Shown: one piece after another, positions 38,108 to 46,679 of the stretch
Layout of the letters: each line of letters opens with the position of its first letter
Position numbering within the stretch: the first letter of the stretch is position 1
Source of the DNA: Zhongshania aliphaticivorans
GTDB lineage: Bacteria; Pseudomonadota; Gammaproteobacteria; Pseudomonadales; Spongiibacteraceae
Assembly: GCF_001586255.1 (NCBI RefSeq)
Contig: NZ_CP014544.1
Coordinates: 3,442,501 to 3,506,500, forward strand
Direction of reading: 5' to 3'
DNA length: 64,000 bases
The notes under the pieces: generated by a model
Told to the model about the DNA's origin: nothing
The model's database searches: none
Seen by the model: the letters and a program-made list of their open reading frames with translations, nothing else
Position numbers and translations under genes: made by a program

Positions 38108-38692
38108 ATGGCTTTTGAATTACCTGCACTGCCCTATGCGAAAGACGCTCTGCAACCGCATATCTCTGCAGAAACCCTCGATTTTCACCACGGCAAGCAC
38201 CACAACGCCTACGTTACTAAACTTAACGAACTGCTTCCCGGTAGCGAGTTTGAAGGCAAAACGCTGGAAGAGATCATCAAAGCTTCTAGTGGCGTGATGT
38301 TTAACCAAGCCGCCCAGGTTTGGAACCACACCTTCTACTGGAACAGCCTTAGCCCCAACGGCGGCGGCGCACCAACAGGTGACCTAGCAGCAGCCATCGA
38401 CAAAGCTTTCGGCTCATTTGATGCATTCAAAACTGCATTCAACGCCAAAGCAGTCGGCAACTTCGGCTCAGGCTGGACTTGGTTGGTTAAAAACAGCGAC
38501 GGCAGCCTTGAAATCGTCAACACCGACGACGCCGACACCCCGATCGCCCGCGAAGGTCAAACTCCGCTGATCACTGCCGATGTCTGGGAACACGCTTACT
38601 ACATCGACTACCGCAATGCCCGTCCTAAGTATTTGGAAGAAGGTTTCTGGAACTTGGTGAACTGGGAGTTTGCTGCGGCGAATTTCGCGTAA
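38108..38692 (+). CDS. sodB: Iron superoxide dismutase
   Basis: 194 residues. Cytoplasmic Fe-SOD converting superoxide to peroxide and oxygen. Metal ligands seen: H in [13 protein letters not shown] in [12 protein letters not shown], and D and H in [11 protein letters not shown]. The [19 protein letters not shown] lead and NFGSGWTWL are of Fe-type. CAGGAGAG ribosome site. Its own terminator at 38735-38759 shows a single-gene unit. Peroxiredoxin, which removes the product peroxide type, is the convergent neighbour. Confidence 0.98.
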   Translation: MAFELPALPYAKDALQPHISAETLDFHHGKHHNAYVTKLNELLPGSEFEGKTLEEIIKASSGVMFNQAAQVWNHTFYWNSLSPNGGGAPTGDLAAAIDKAFGSFDAFKTAFNAKAVGNFGSGWTWLVKNSDGSLEIVNTDDADTPIAREGQTPLITADVWEHAYYIDYRNARPKYLEEGFWNLVNWEFAAANFA

Positions 38693-38734
38693 GGCCTGAC
38701 GGAAGATGGGGGACGATATGTCGCCCGCTTCAGG

Positions 38735-38759
38735 AACCTCGCTTCGGCGGGGTTTTTTT
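38735..38759 (+). terminator. Terminator after sodB
   Basis: AACCTCGC/GCGGGGTT stem (one G-T pair) with a TTCG loop followed by seven T residues. Confidence 0.93.
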
Positions 38760-38773
38760 ATGTCCGCAGAGAG

Positions 38774-38940
38774 CGTAATGCCTGACGGGAGACGGGAGAC
38801 GCTAAGAGTGGCTGGTCGAGGTAGGTTGAATAGTGGCGGCCCTATGCATGAAGTTTTGCCAGAGCAACGCTAAAACACAATAAATTCAAGCTCGTGCCGT
38901 CCTGCCTTTGCGTCTCCCGTCTCCCGTCCAGCATTCAGCG
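38774..38940. repeat. MITE-like element, copy A
   Basis: A ~167-bp element bounded by inverted arms: ACGGGAGACGGGAGACGC at 38785-38802 on the left, GCGTCTCCCGTCTCCCGT at 38910-38927 on the right. The similarity continues outwards into TGCCTG/CCAGCATTCAG-like ends. The interior has no open frame. Copies B (44801-44982) and C (52770-52897) share the ends but not the interior, so it is a dispersed intergenic repeat, probably non-autonomous. Confidence 0.7.
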
Positions 38941-38952
38941 TCCCAGAAGCAT

Positions 38953-38986
38953 AAAAAAACCCGCGACACCTTCCGATGCAGCGGGC
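38953..38986 (-). terminator. Terminator after the peroxiredoxin gene
   Basis: On the minus strand CCCGC/GCGGG stem arms (38960-38964, 38981-38985) precede a run of seven T residues. Confidence 0.75.
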
Positions 38987-39008
38987 TTTTAAAGAACCTC
39001 AGACCAAC

Positions 39009-39611
39009 TTACAGCTTATCTGAATTCTCTGACAAGTAAGCAGCAACGCCGTCTGGCGAGGCATTCATACCTTTGTCGCCTTTGTTCCAGCCAGCCGGGC
39101 AAACTTCGCCGTGCTCTTCGTGGAACTGTAGGGCTTCAACCAAACGCACTAGCTCGTCGATGTTACGCCCCAGTGGCAGGTCGTTGATCAACTGTGAACG
39201 TACCTGACCTTCTTTATCGATCAGGAAAGCACCGCGGAAAGCAACGCCGCCTTCAGCTTCAACGTCGTAGGCACGGCAGATGTCGTGACGCACGTCAGCG
39301 GCCATGGTGTAAGTCACAGGACCAATACCGCCATCTTTAATAGCGGTGTTGCGCCATGCGTTGTGAGTGAACTGTGAATCGATAGAAACACTGATTACTT
39401 CTACACCCAGCTCACGGAATTTATCCATACGGTGATCCAGTGCGATCAGCTCAGAAGGACATACAAACGTGAAATCCAGTGGGTAAAAGAACAATAAGGC
39501 GTATTTGCCTTTGGTGGCTTCGCTCAGTGTGAAGCTGTCAACGATTTCGCCATTACCAAGTACTGCAGCACACGTAAAATCTGGCGCTGGCTTACCGACT
39601 AAAACACCCAT
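39009..39611 (-). CDS. 2-Cys peroxiredoxin, AhpC/Prx1 class
   Basis: 200 residues. Reduces hydrogen peroxide, organic peroxides and perhaps peroxynitrite. Peroxidatic cysteine in FYPLDFTFVCPSELIAL, resolving cysteine near the C-terminus in HGEVCPAGWNKGDKG, so typical 2-Cys. FRGAFLIDKEG and GRNIDELVR(L/V)VEALQ are of the Prx1 group. Divergent from bfd; the bfd Fur-box promoter lies in the shared upstream region but is 170 bp away. Confidence 0.95.
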   Translation of the reverse strand: MGVLVGKPAPDFTCAAVLGNGEIVDSFTLSEATKGKYALLFFYPLDFTFVCPSELIALDHRMDKFRELGVEVISVSIDSQFTHNAWRNTAIKDGGIGPVTYTMAADVRHDICRAYDVEAEGGVAFRGAFLIDKEGQVRSQLINDLPLGRNIDELVRLVEALQFHEEHGEVCPAGWNKGDKGMNASPDGVAAYLSENSDKL

Positions 39612-39780
39612 GTTTATAAACCTCCGGTTTTATATTTGATTTAATTTTTATACCTGAAAAAACAGATATAAAAGCTTTATTCAGACCGGCAATCATACAC
39701 CCGCCCCCCGCTCTATCCCATTGAATTTTCTAATCACGACCATAGGATTTAGCTATCGGCATTATATGGCTTGCATACAA

Positions 39781-39809
39781 TTGACAAGCATTCTCATTTG
39801 CATTATCGT
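39781..39809 (+). promoter_or_regulatory. bfd promoter overlaid by a Fur box
   Basis: A perfect -35 TTGACA (39781-39786), 17-bp spacer and TATCGT as -10 (39804-39809). On the minus strand the spacer and -10 read GATAAT-GCAAAT-GAGAAT, three hexamers of the Fur-box kind. Iron-loaded Fur would block this promoter, so bfd should be induced by iron limitation. Confidence 0.75.
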
Positions 39810-39847
39810 TGCCATTCAATAAAGTGCTGACCGAGATCGAGACCAGT

Positions 39848-40045
39848 ATGTACGTTTGTCTTTGCAAAGGAATTACAGATAAGCATATTCGCGACAGCGT
39901 TGATGCCGGTGCTGGCAGCTTTCGCGAAGTGCGCCGTCAACTCGATTTGGCCAGCCAATGCGGTAAATGCGGCATTGTCGCCCGCGAAGTTTATGAGAAC
40001 TACTTAAACAGCTACGACGAAAATCTCTGTTACGCAGCGGCCTAA
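39848..40045 (+). CDS. bfd: Bacterioferritin-associated ferredoxin
   Basis: 65 residues from the ATG at 39848; the open frame extends 13 codons further up but into the promoter. BFD-type [2Fe-2S] ligands: MYVCLCKGITDKHIRDSV and QCGKCGIVAREV (pattern CxC then CxxC). Docks on bacterioferritin and reduces its core so iron is released. Bfr is encoded 418 bp downstream, across a repeat-filled gap, on the same strand. Fur-type control is evident. Confidence 0.95.
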   Translation: MYVCLCKGITDKHIRDSVDAGAGSFREVRRQLDLASQCGKCGIVAREVYENYLNSYDENLCYAAA

Positions 40046-40130
40046 GCACCCCTTCATAATCTGTATTCTTACTTTCGCAAACATTACGCACCTAGTAATG
40101 CCAGCCTCCAGACCTTTTTGTACCCTTTGC

Positions 40131-40285
40131 ATATGGATGCCTGTCCCTGCCTTCGCAGGGATGACGCGCAGATATGACCGAATAAATTACTTTGTAATAA
40201 ACACTGGAGCCCCGTCGTAATTCCTAGCGTGCCAGCGTCGCTCCTGCGAAGGCAGGAGCCCATCTCAGCAACGAAGGTACAGGCA
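40131..40285. repeat. Inverted pair of CCTGCCTTCGCAGG-type palindromic units
   Basis: Left unit: stem TCCCTGC/GCAGGGA (40144-40161) followed by TGACGC. Right unit in reverse orientation: GCTCCTGC/GCAGGAGC (40240-40259) preceded by GCGTC. They resemble the common proteobacterial intergenic repeat of the form CCCGCCTTCGCGGG-ATGACG. The rest of the 40046-40462 gap holds no gene that can be supported. Confidence 0.65.
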
Positions 40286-40462
40286 TGACGCGATAACAGG
40301 TCGCAGATAAAGTGCTGCGCCACCCACCGCCAAGGCGAAATGCATTCTAAGCAATGGGGTTCCAAGTAACATTTGCATCTCCCGTCGCGCGTTTCAACTT
40401 GAATACTCACTGTGCCCAGTCCACACTTATAAAAACCGCCAACCATGCAAAGGATCAAGCTC

Positions 40463-40939
40463 ATGAAAGGTGACAGCAAAGTCATTGCCTATCTTAATAA
40501 AGCCCTCGGCAACGAACTCGTCGCAATAAACCAGTACTTTCTGCACTCACGCATGTACAAAGACTGGGGGCTAAAACAGCTAGCCGACCACGAATACCAC
40601 GAGTCCATCGACGAAATGAAACACGCCGACAAACTGATTGAGCGCATTTTATTTCTGGAAGGCCTACCCAATCTGCAAGACCTCGGCAAATTGATGATTG
40701 GCGAGAATACCAAGGAAATGCTGGAATGCGATTTAGCCCTAGAGCTAAAAGCAATTCCCGATCTAAAAGACGGTATTAAATACTGCGAGACCGTTAACGA
40801 CTATATAAGCCGCGAACTGTTTGAAGAGATTTTGGAATCAGAGGAAGAGCACGTTGACTGGCTGGAAACCCAGCTCGGCCTAATTGAGAAAGTGGGTATT
40901 CAGAATTATCAGCAGTCGATGATGGGTGGGGTGAGCTAA
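40463..40939 (+). CDS. bfr: Bacterioferritin
   Basis: 158 residues from the ATG at 40463 (AAGGA at 40450-40454). Heme-containing 24-subunit iron-storage cage. Ferroxidase ligands fall in [38 protein letters not shown], and [18 protein letters not shown] region (E and H). The heme-binding methionine is present in [20 protein letters not shown] is a family hallmark. Partner of Bfd. A 28-bp palindromic repeat follows its stop. Confidence 0.96.
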   Translation: MKGDSKVIAYLNKALGNELVAINQYFLHSRMYKDWGLKQLADHEYHESIDEMKHADKLIERILFLEGLPNLQDLGKLMIGENTKEMLECDLALELKAIPDLKDGIKYCETVNDYISRELFEEILESEEEHVDWLETQLGLIEKVGIQNYQQSMMGGVS

Positions 40940-40948
40940 AAGCGCTCA

Positions 40949-41008
40949 CCGTCGGACGTCAGACGCCTGACGTCCGACGATCCAAAGCGTCTCCCGTCAA
41001 GCATCAAG
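40949..41008. repeat. 28-bp palindromic repeat (copy 1) plus half of a MITE-like end
   Basis: CGTCGGACGTCAG and CTGACGTCCGACG form a perfect 13-bp stem with an ACGC loop (40949-40978). It is followed by AAGCGTCTCCCGTCAAGCAT, a single end of the MITE-like family, which runs into the stop codon of the convergent DUF4442 gene. Stands between bfr and that gene, where it may also act as a terminator. Confidence 0.75.
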
Positions 41009-41468
41009 CCTTTTTCACTGGCGATACATGAATCGCTATCTCAGCATCAAACACCACTTCACCCGCGTCGTTCTTCACTTCAACAATCACCGGCACTGAG
41101 CCTTTTTCGCCGGGCACGATCTCGCGCATGGTGGCGTAGCCCCGCAACACACCCTTGGCGCGCCCCAAATAACGCACGGTCATACCAGCGGGAATCCAGC
41201 GCATACCTCCAGGCAGAGAAACCATGCTGACCACGCCAGCGCAGATTTCGGCTAGGTTGCACATGGCAATCGCATGTACGCTGCCAATATGATTATGAAT
41301 AGCGCGGTGTTCTTTGATGCGCACCACCGCATGACCAACGTCCAATTCTTCAAAGCAGGGCTTTATCGTTGCAAAATAAGGGGCTTTAAGACAAACCGCC
41401 TTGGAAAATGTCCATTTACCAGCGGGATAAGGCGACAGCTTGCGCCACATTTTCAGGGTTGTGTTCAT
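41004..41468 (-). CDS. DUF4442 hotdog-fold protein
   Basis: 154 residues from the ATG at 41468, with GGAG 9 bases upstream (a GTG at 41477 abuts that site). HNHIGSVHAIAMCNLAEICA and GMRWIPAGMTVRYLGRAKG are typical of the DUF4442/PaaI-like hotdog thioesterase fold. Possibly hydrolyses an acyl-CoA; substrate unknown. Alone on its strand; its stop codon lies inside a repeat arm. Confidence 0.82.
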   Translation of the reverse strand: MNTTLKMWRKLSPYPAGKWTFSKAVCLKAPYFATIKPCFEELDVGHAVVRIKEHRAIHNHIGSVHAIAMCNLAEICAGVVSMVSLPGGMRWIPAGMTVRYLGRAKGVLRGYATMREIVPGEKGSVPVIVEVKNDAGEVVFDAEIAIHVSPVKKA

Positions 41469-41579
41469 TACGGTCACTCCAAGGATAATAAGCTAGACCG
41501 TAGCACGAACGAGTAAAATCGCCATTGACCGCCAGCGTGCACTGCCGCGCTGCACCGGCCAATAGTGGCTTGCCTAGGC

Positions 41580-42347
41580 TTACGATGGCCGCTTCCAGCG
41601 CCCGGGTTTGCTCACCCACACCCAGACACCACTTAACGCAATAAGAAGTAAGGCAATTGCCGCCAAGTCCATAATGTAGACACCAATAGAGCCAAACAAG
41701 CGGCCGCTGTGTAAATCGAGCAACAGGCGCTCCCAGCTCAAACCACTGCCGCGATATTGATCTAGAAGACTGCGTTGAATAATGGGCGGCGCCAGCGCTG
41801 GCGCGGCCCAAGCCACGCCCTCAACACTCATGGCTGAAAACATAAAGCTGCGGGGGTCAAAAGCAATCACGCCAGCGGGAGTGCGCAGTAATACTGCCTC
41901 ACCATCCAGCGCCAAGGCCTCCGCGCCGCGAGGCAAACCCAGCGACTCGCTAATATCGTCGAGCTTCTCGCCCGCAGGAGTAAAAAGTTGTAGGCGTCCA
42001 GCACATAACACGGCAATCGTGTCTGGCAACACCACCACTCCTAATAACGGGCTATCACAACTGCCAATTTGAGTTTCCGCCAGATAGAGACCATCACCAA
42101 GCTGACTCAACCAAGCACCGCTGTTAAGGGGTTTATTTAAAGGAAAGCTGCGCAGAACCGGCGAGGGAATGCCGTAGTGCTTTAATAGCCACGCTTGTTT
42201 TAAGGGCTTTTTATCGAGCCCCCAGTCGTCGCTGTGGTTAATGGCAATGCCAGTGACAACCAACACTACAACAAAAAGCGCTGCCACCACACCAATACGG
42301 CGATGCCAACGCAATAACAACATTCTAAAAATACGATAAGGGCTCAC
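41580..42347 (-). CDS. PepSY-associated membrane protein
   Basis: 255 residues. N-terminal helix with the LLRWHRRIGVVAALFVVVL motif (H residues before the helix, as in PepSY-associated membrane proteins), a ~170-residue periplasmic part, and a C-terminal helix (IMDLAAIALLLIALSGVWVW). LLLDLHSGRLFGSIGVYIMD fits a reductase-like di-heme or flavin partner. Next to an FMN-binding protein and a porin, hence probably part of a membrane electron route for metal reduction. Gap of 3 bases to the FMN-binding gene. Confidence 0.78.
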   Translation of the reverse strand: MSPYRIFRMLLLRWHRRIGVVAALFVVVLVVTGIAINHSDDWGLDKKPLKQAWLLKHYGIPSPVLRSFPLNKPLNSGAWLSQLGDGLYLAETQIGSCDSPLLGVVVLPDTIAVLCAGRLQLFTPAGEKLDDISESLGLPRGAEALALDGEAVLLRTPAGVIAFDPRSFMFSAMSVEGVAWAAPALAPPIIQRSLLDQYRGSGLSWERLLLDLHSGRLFGSIGVYIMDLAAIALLLIALSGVWVWVSKPGRWKRPS

Positions 42348-42350
42348 TAC

Positions 42351-42941
42351 TTATTCCGCTGCGCTAATGTCAGCTGAAGCTTGTACCGCATCTGCAAGGA
42401 GTAATGCAATAAGTGTGACTTGTTTTACCGCCCTAACCGATAAAGTAGCGCCGGTGATACCATCGATATGCTGGCTTAATACATCGCGCTCAGCGAGCGC
42501 GGCACCACGAAACTGCTCAGTAAAAAAGCTGTGCCGAACCTCCCACCCCCGACTCTCGCGAAAGGCCAGAATCTCAACTCGCGCCACACTTGTTCTCGCA
42601 CCGCCCGAATCAACGACAACGCCAATGGTAATCGGCATTTCCTTGCCGATTTCTTCCAATATCCACGCCGTCCTCGAACCCAACTGCCAATAACGCACCC
42701 GTAGCAGGGGGAAGTCTTTACCGCGAATCGCCTTTATTCGCGCCTTTAACGCCGGCGTTAACCAAAACACTTTAGACTCCGGCTTGGCATCATCACCAAA
42801 ACCCAAGTCGAGAAATTCGTCCACCGTCAAATACTGTCCGGCACTGGCCGCCTGTACCATCGGTGTCGTCATACACTGTAAAACTAAGAGCACGCCAAAA
42901 ATGACAGCAGCGGGGATAAGCCCGCTGCGTCGTTTTGGCAT
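42351..42941 (-). CDS. FMN-binding domain protein (covalent flavin type)
   Basis: 196 residues from the ATG at 42941; a TTG at 42977 would overlap the porin gene. One N-terminal membrane anchor or signal (LIPAAVIFGVLLVLQCM). The late DGITGATLSVRAV segment matches the D-x-x-(S/T)-G-A-T motif where ApbE attaches FMN by a phosphoester bond in RnfG/NqrC/NosR-like proteins. Probably passes electrons together with the PepSY protein; apbE itself is not in the window. Confidence 0.82.
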   Translation of the reverse strand: MPKRRSGLIPAAVIFGVLLVLQCMTTPMVQAASAGQYLTVDEFLDLGFGDDAKPESKVFWLTPALKARIKAIRGKDFPLLRVRYWQLGSRTAWILEEIGKEMPITIGVVVDSGGARTSVARVEILAFRESRGWEVRHSFFTEQFRGAALAERDVLSQHIDGITGATLSVRAVKQVTLIALLLADAVQASADISAAE

Positions 42942-42964
42942 TTTATAATGGCTGATGGCCAATA

Positions 42965-44140
42965 TTAGAAGCTCCAACCTAAACCAAGGTTGATTGAGTC
43001 GTCATCTTTCGCGCCGTCTTGCTCAGACACATCGGCTTTAATAACCACGTTCTTGGTCAGCCAATAGTTAACACCCACATCGATTTGCTCAATCTCGGTG
43101 TCAGTGCCACTATTTGCGCGGTTATCCCATTCGCCCTGACGAACAAATACGCCAACAGCGGGGGTGAGTTTGTAAGAGGCCTCAACGTACTGACCTTCCT
43201 GCTTATCACTGCCATTGGCAACAAAGCTAGTACCGTTAATATCCCACTCGGCGGCAAGCGCAGTCAGCGTCAGATTCTGCCACTGGTAGCGAGCCTGCAA
43301 CTCGATTAAATCGGCTTCGCCGTCATCGCCAAGGCCCTGGGTAACATCTTGCTGGTGCTGATAGGTCGCCGCCAGCTCTAAACCACTGATGCCGTTGAAT
43401 ACCAAGCGACCGGTGTAAGCCAGATCTTCCGCAGTTGCATTAGCCGACTTTTGACGACCGCCACGGATAGCGCCGTTACCGGTAGGATCAATTTTTAAAC
43501 CGCTGTGCAGCGCCGCGTTGTAGCGAAGGCCGGGCAGAATTTCGCCGCTGACCATGACACCGGTTTCCCACCACGTAGCAGGCAGAATTTCTTTTTCGAC
43601 GTTATTGCGCTCAACCCCGTAAAAAGTATCTGGCTCGTGGGTTTCATTAATGATGCCCACTGGCACCAAGAATTGCCCCATAGTCAGCGTATGACCTTGG
43701 GTGAAGTCCCACGCAATATAGGCTTGCTCTAGCTCCAACTCGCCAGGGCCGCTGCCATCAGCCGTGTCTTCAACAAAGCCGTGTTCAATTTCGACCTCAG
43801 AGAAAAACCGCACGGTATCGCTGAACTGATGACCAACAAAAAGAACAAAGCGGTGAGCATCAACCTTGTCATCTTTGTCTTTAAAGTGGTTAAAGTGATG
43901 CTCGCCATAACCGCCAATAGTAGTGCGGTTAGCCCAATCGGCAACGGTTGCTGATTTTTCTACCGCATCGGCTGTTGCATTAATTTTGCTGTCGGCTTGC
44001 TTTTGCTCGGCGGTCAAACGTTCAATTTCGCGTTGCTGCTGTTTGATAATTTGCCACATTTCAGCGTTGCTCGGCGCAGTCTCGGCATAGGCAGCAAAGG
44101 GCAGCGCCGCAATGGCCGCGGCTAATACGGTCTTTTTCAT
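42965..44140 (-). CDS. Porin of the phosphate-selective OprO/OprP type
   Basis: 391 residues from the ATG at 44140, where a signal peptide begins (MKKTVLAAAIAALPFAAYAE); the longer frame upstream has no family signal. A periplasmic coiled-coil segment follows (IIKQQQREIERLTAEQKQ), then a beta-barrel (RTTIGGYGEHHFNHFKDKDD ... GEWDNRANSGTDTEIEQIDV) ending in aromatic GLGWSF. Similar barrels accompany metal uptake. A Fur-like site lies upstream. Confidence 0.84.
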   Translation of the reverse strand: MKKTVLAAAIAALPFAAYAETAPSNAEMWQIIKQQQREIERLTAEQKQADSKINATADAVEKSATVADWANRTTIGGYGEHHFNHFKDKDDKVDAHRFVLFVGHQFSDTVRFFSEVEIEHGFVEDTADGSGPGELELEQAYIAWDFTQGHTLTMGQFLVPVGIINETHEPDTFYGVERNNVEKEILPATWWETGVMVSGEILPGLRYNAALHSGLKIDPTGNGAIRGGRQKSANATAEDLAYTGRLVFNGISGLELAATYQHQQDVTQGLGDDGEADLIELQARYQWQNLTLTALAAEWDINGTSFVANGSDKQEGQYVEASYKLTPAVGVFVRQGEWDNRANSGTDTEIEQIDVGVNYWLTKNVVIKADVSEQDGAKDDDSINLGLGWSF

Positions 44141-44256
44141 TGAAAACTCTCCAGTCTCAGTAACGCGGAATCTCTCGGCCCGCTTATTTTTAAATAAACG
44201 CCAAATATCGATGGCATCATTGCAAAACGCGGCAAAGCATAGCAAGTCGCAATCTA

Positions 44257-44277
44257 AATGCAAAGCATTCCCATTAC
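44257..44277 (-). promoter_or_regulatory. Possible Fur box upstream of the porin operon
   Basis: On the minus strand GTAATGGGAATGCTTTGCATT contains two or three GATAAT-like hexamers similar to the bfd site. It is 117 bp upstream of the porin start. Weaker than the bfd box. Confidence 0.35.
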
Positions 44278-44296
44278 TATTTGTCTCTGCAGACAC

Positions 44297-44324
44297 AAAA
44301 AAACCCGATGACAAAATCACCGGG
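44297..44324 (-). terminator. Terminator after grxD
   Basis: On the minus strand CCCGGTGA/TCATCGGG (one G-T pair) with a 5-base loop, followed by seven T residues. Separates grxD from the porin operon. Confidence 0.85.
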
Positions 44325-44353
44325 CTTTACATAAAACAGCCTACAAACGAGAT

Positions 44354-44686
44354 TTATTCGGCGCTAGGGGCAGCTGCGGTCGTTTCTTGAACCAAGGTTT
44401 TCAGCTCGCCGCTTTCGTGCATTTCACAAATAATGTCACAGCCGCCAACCAACTCGCCAGCAACCCACAGCTGTGGAAACGTCGGCCAATTGGCAAACTC
44501 GGGCATTTTTGCACGGATATCAGGGTTAGACAGAATATCCACAAAGGCAAAACGCTCGCCGCATTCCATAAGCGCCTGCGACGCCCGCGCAGAGAATCCG
44601 CACTGAGGCTGGTTAGGCGAACCTTTCATATAAAGAATAATTGGGTTAGCTGAAATCTGCTGTTTGATTGCTTCAATTGTGTCCAT
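44354..44686 (-). CDS. grxD: Monothiol glutaredoxin GrxD
   Basis: 110 residues from the ATG at 44686 (AGGTGG just upstream); the frame extends further but without support. CGFS active site in SPNQPQCGFSARASQAL, plus NWPTFPQLWVAGELVGGCDI. CGFS glutaredoxins bind a bridging [2Fe-2S] cluster with glutathione and carry clusters to target proteins. Fits the iron block around it. Confidence 0.97.
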   Translation of the reverse strand: MDTIEAIKQQISANPIILYMKGSPNQPQCGFSARASQALMECGERFAFVDILSNPDIRAKMPEFANWPTFPQLWVAGELVGGCDIICEMHESGELKTLVQETTAAAPSAE

Positions 44687-44800
44687 GGACCACCTACTTG
44701 TTTGATAACAGTGATAAGACCTGATTGACGCGAGGCGCTTACCGGAAAGAATTCGCGCCATTCTAGCAATTTCGCGGGCAAAAGTAATGGCCCGACAACC

Positions 44801-44982
44801 GCTGAATGCTGGACGGGAGACGGGAGACGCTAGGAACGGTCGGAAGTCTGGCGCCTGGCGCCGGACGCAAAAGCCAAAATCAGCCAAGCCAATAGATGCT
44901 AAATTCGGTTCTGCATGCGCTAATTCACTAAGGCCATCTGTCGTTGGTTTTGGCGCTTCACATCTCCCGTCCAGCGTTTAGC
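44801..44982. repeat. MITE-like element, copy B
   Basis: Left end GCTGGACGGGAGACGGGAGA... at 44808-44831 and right end CATCTCCCGTCCAGCG at 44960-44975 are inverted copies of the copy A ends. A 28-bp palindromic unit (44839-44866, starts GTCGGAAGTCTGGCGCC) sits inside, so two repeat families are nested here. The 44687-45025 region has no other gene. Confidence 0.65.
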
Positions 44983-45003
44983 CGCGCCACGTAATATGGC
45001 TTC

Positions 45004-45031
45004 GTCAGACATCAGACTTCCGACGTCAGAC
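45004..45031. repeat. 28-bp palindromic repeat, copy 3
   Basis: Begins GTCAGACATCAGACTTCC and ends GACGTCAGAC; same length and pattern as the units at 40950-40977, 44839-44866 and 57296-57323. It runs into the 3' end of the hydantoinase B gene. Confidence 0.6.
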
Positions 45032-46564
45032 GCCCCAGCCACCCCCGCCGGGGGTCTCTATTCGAAGTACATCACCGGCTACAGCACTCATACTGACCTT
45101 AGCTGGTAGGCTCATGCCATTAAAACTGTTTTTGCCGACGGCACCGTCGCCGCCACCGTCCAAACCCCAAGGGGCAAGTCGGCGGCGTTCGGTGAGCAGA
45201 GTGAACTGGGTTGGCGTTAAAAATTCAAACTCGCGAATTAGGCCTTCGCCGCCGCGATATTGACCTGGGCCACCGGAGTCTTGGCGGATTTCATAGCGGC
45301 GCACTCGCAGGGGGTAGTGCATCTCCAAGCTCTCTACCGGCGTATTCAAGGTGTTGGTCATATGACTTTGCACCGCACTCAAGCCGCGACCACGTGCGTG
45401 AGCGCCCATGCCACCAGCGATGGTTTCGTAGTAGTCCCAGTCGCCCCCGACGCCGCGCCCCCCCATAGCCACATTATTCATGGTGCCCTGACTGGCCGCG
45501 GGAATGAGATCGGGGGCAGCTTGCGCCAGTGCGCCCAATACCGCATCGCTTATGCGCATTGACGTTTCAACATTGCCCGCCGCCACTGCCGCTGGCCGCT
45601 GAGCATTAAGCAGACAACCGAGCGGCGCACTTAAACGAATAGCCCGAAATAGGCCCGCGCAAACCGGCACTTCATCGGGCATTAAACAGCGAAACACGTA
45701 ATACACGGCGGCGGCAGCGACCGACAGCGGACAATTGATATTGCCTTCAACCTGCAACGCAGTGCCGCTGAAGTCGACCACCACGCCTTTGGCACTTAAA
45801 TCAATTGTTACCGCTATAGGCAGCTGCAAATGGCCAAAGCCGTCGTCGTCCATGTAATCGGTAAATGCAAAGCTGCCACTGGGCAATTCGGCCAAACGCC
45901 GCCGAGCAATAACTTCGGCGTAGTCTTGCAACTGATTTACCGCCACGCCGAAGGGTACGGCTAAGCCAGTAATGACTTCATTTAAACGCTGCAAACCCGT
46001 GCGATTAGCGCTAACTTGCGCAATAAAATCGCCGTGCTGCCCTTCGCCAAACCAGTCATCTAGCAAATTTTTAGCTAATATTCCGGCGCGAACCAATACG
46101 GTGGGCGGGATCACCACGCCCTCTTCGTCCAAGGTTTTGGATAAGGGCATGGAGCCCGGCGCCGACGCGCCGATATCGGCATGATGGGCACGATTAGCAA
46201 CAAAAGCCAGCAAGGCACCGCTGGCGTCAAAGCACGGCGCAATTACAGTAACATCGGGTAAATGCGTGCCGCCAAGAAAGGGATCATTCACTACCACCAT
46301 ATCGCCCTGCTGCCACTCGCAAGCATCGACAATATCTGCCATGGCGTAAGCCATGCTGCCAAGATGGACTGGAATATGCGCCGCTTGGGCACACAAATGA
46401 CCTTTGGCATCAAATATGGCGCAGGAAAAATCGAGGCGATCTTTGATATTTGGCGAGAACGCCGCGCGTTGCAGCACCGCGCCCATTTCCTCGCACACCG
46501 ACTCCATGCGGCTAACAAACAAACCGAGTTTAACGGAATCAAGCTTGGGAGGTGATGCAGCCAT
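45026..46564 (-). CDS. Hydantoinase B/oxoprolinase family protein
   Basis: 512 residues from the ATG at 46564 (19 more codons are open upstream). Hydantoinase B/HyuB hallmarks: AAFSPNIKDRLDFSCAIFDA, VVNDPFLGGTHLPDVTV, ANRAHHADIGASAPGSMP, and the glycine-rich end RIETPGGGGWGV. Works normally with a HyuA subunit in ATP-dependent opening of hydantoin or 5-oxoproline rings, or with carboxylases of ketones. No hyuA is in the window. Substrate unknown. C-terminal end lies in a repeat. Confidence 0.88.
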   Translation of the reverse strand: MAASPPKLDSVKLGLFVSRMESVCEEMGAVLQRAAFSPNIKDRLDFSCAIFDAKGHLCAQAAHIPVHLGSMAYAMADIVDACEWQQGDMVVVNDPFLGGTHLPDVTVIAPCFDASGALLAFVANRAHHADIGASAPGSMPLSKTLDEEGVVIPPTVLVRAGILAKNLLDDWFGEGQHGDFIAQVSANRTGLQRLNEVITGLAVPFGVAVNQLQDYAEVIARRRLAELPSGSFAFTDYMDDDGFGHLQLPIAVTIDLSAKGVVVDFSGTALQVEGNINCPLSVAAAAVYYVFRCLMPDEVPVCAGLFRAIRLSAPLGCLLNAQRPAAVAAGNVETSMRISDAVLGALAQAAPDLIPAASQGTMNNVAMGGRGVGGDWDYYETIAGGMGAHARGRGLSAVQSHMTNTLNTPVESLEMHYPLRVRRYEIRQDSGGPGQYRGGEGLIREFEFLTPTQFTLLTERRRLAPWGLDGGGDGAVGKNSFNGMSLPAKVSMSAVAGDVLRIETPGGGGWGV

Positions 46565-46637
46565 GATGGGTGTCCAGCGCGGTAAAAACGTCATTATCAC
46601 GAATATTCGCGAACATACCAATCACGCACAAACGAAA

Positions 46638-46655
46638 ACGGCCCCGAAGGGCCGT
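46638..46655 (-). terminator. Terminator after the TonB receptor gene
   Basis: ACGGCCC/GGGCCGT stem with a 4-base loop; on the minus strand it is followed by TTTTCGTTTG. Confidence 0.8.
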
Positions 46656-46679
46656 CAACATAAATGGCAAACAGTGGTA

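Noticed and set aside
40084-40485. 133-codon minus-strand frame between bfd and bfr
   Set aside because: It runs through palindromic repeats and over the bfr start; composition is not protein-like.
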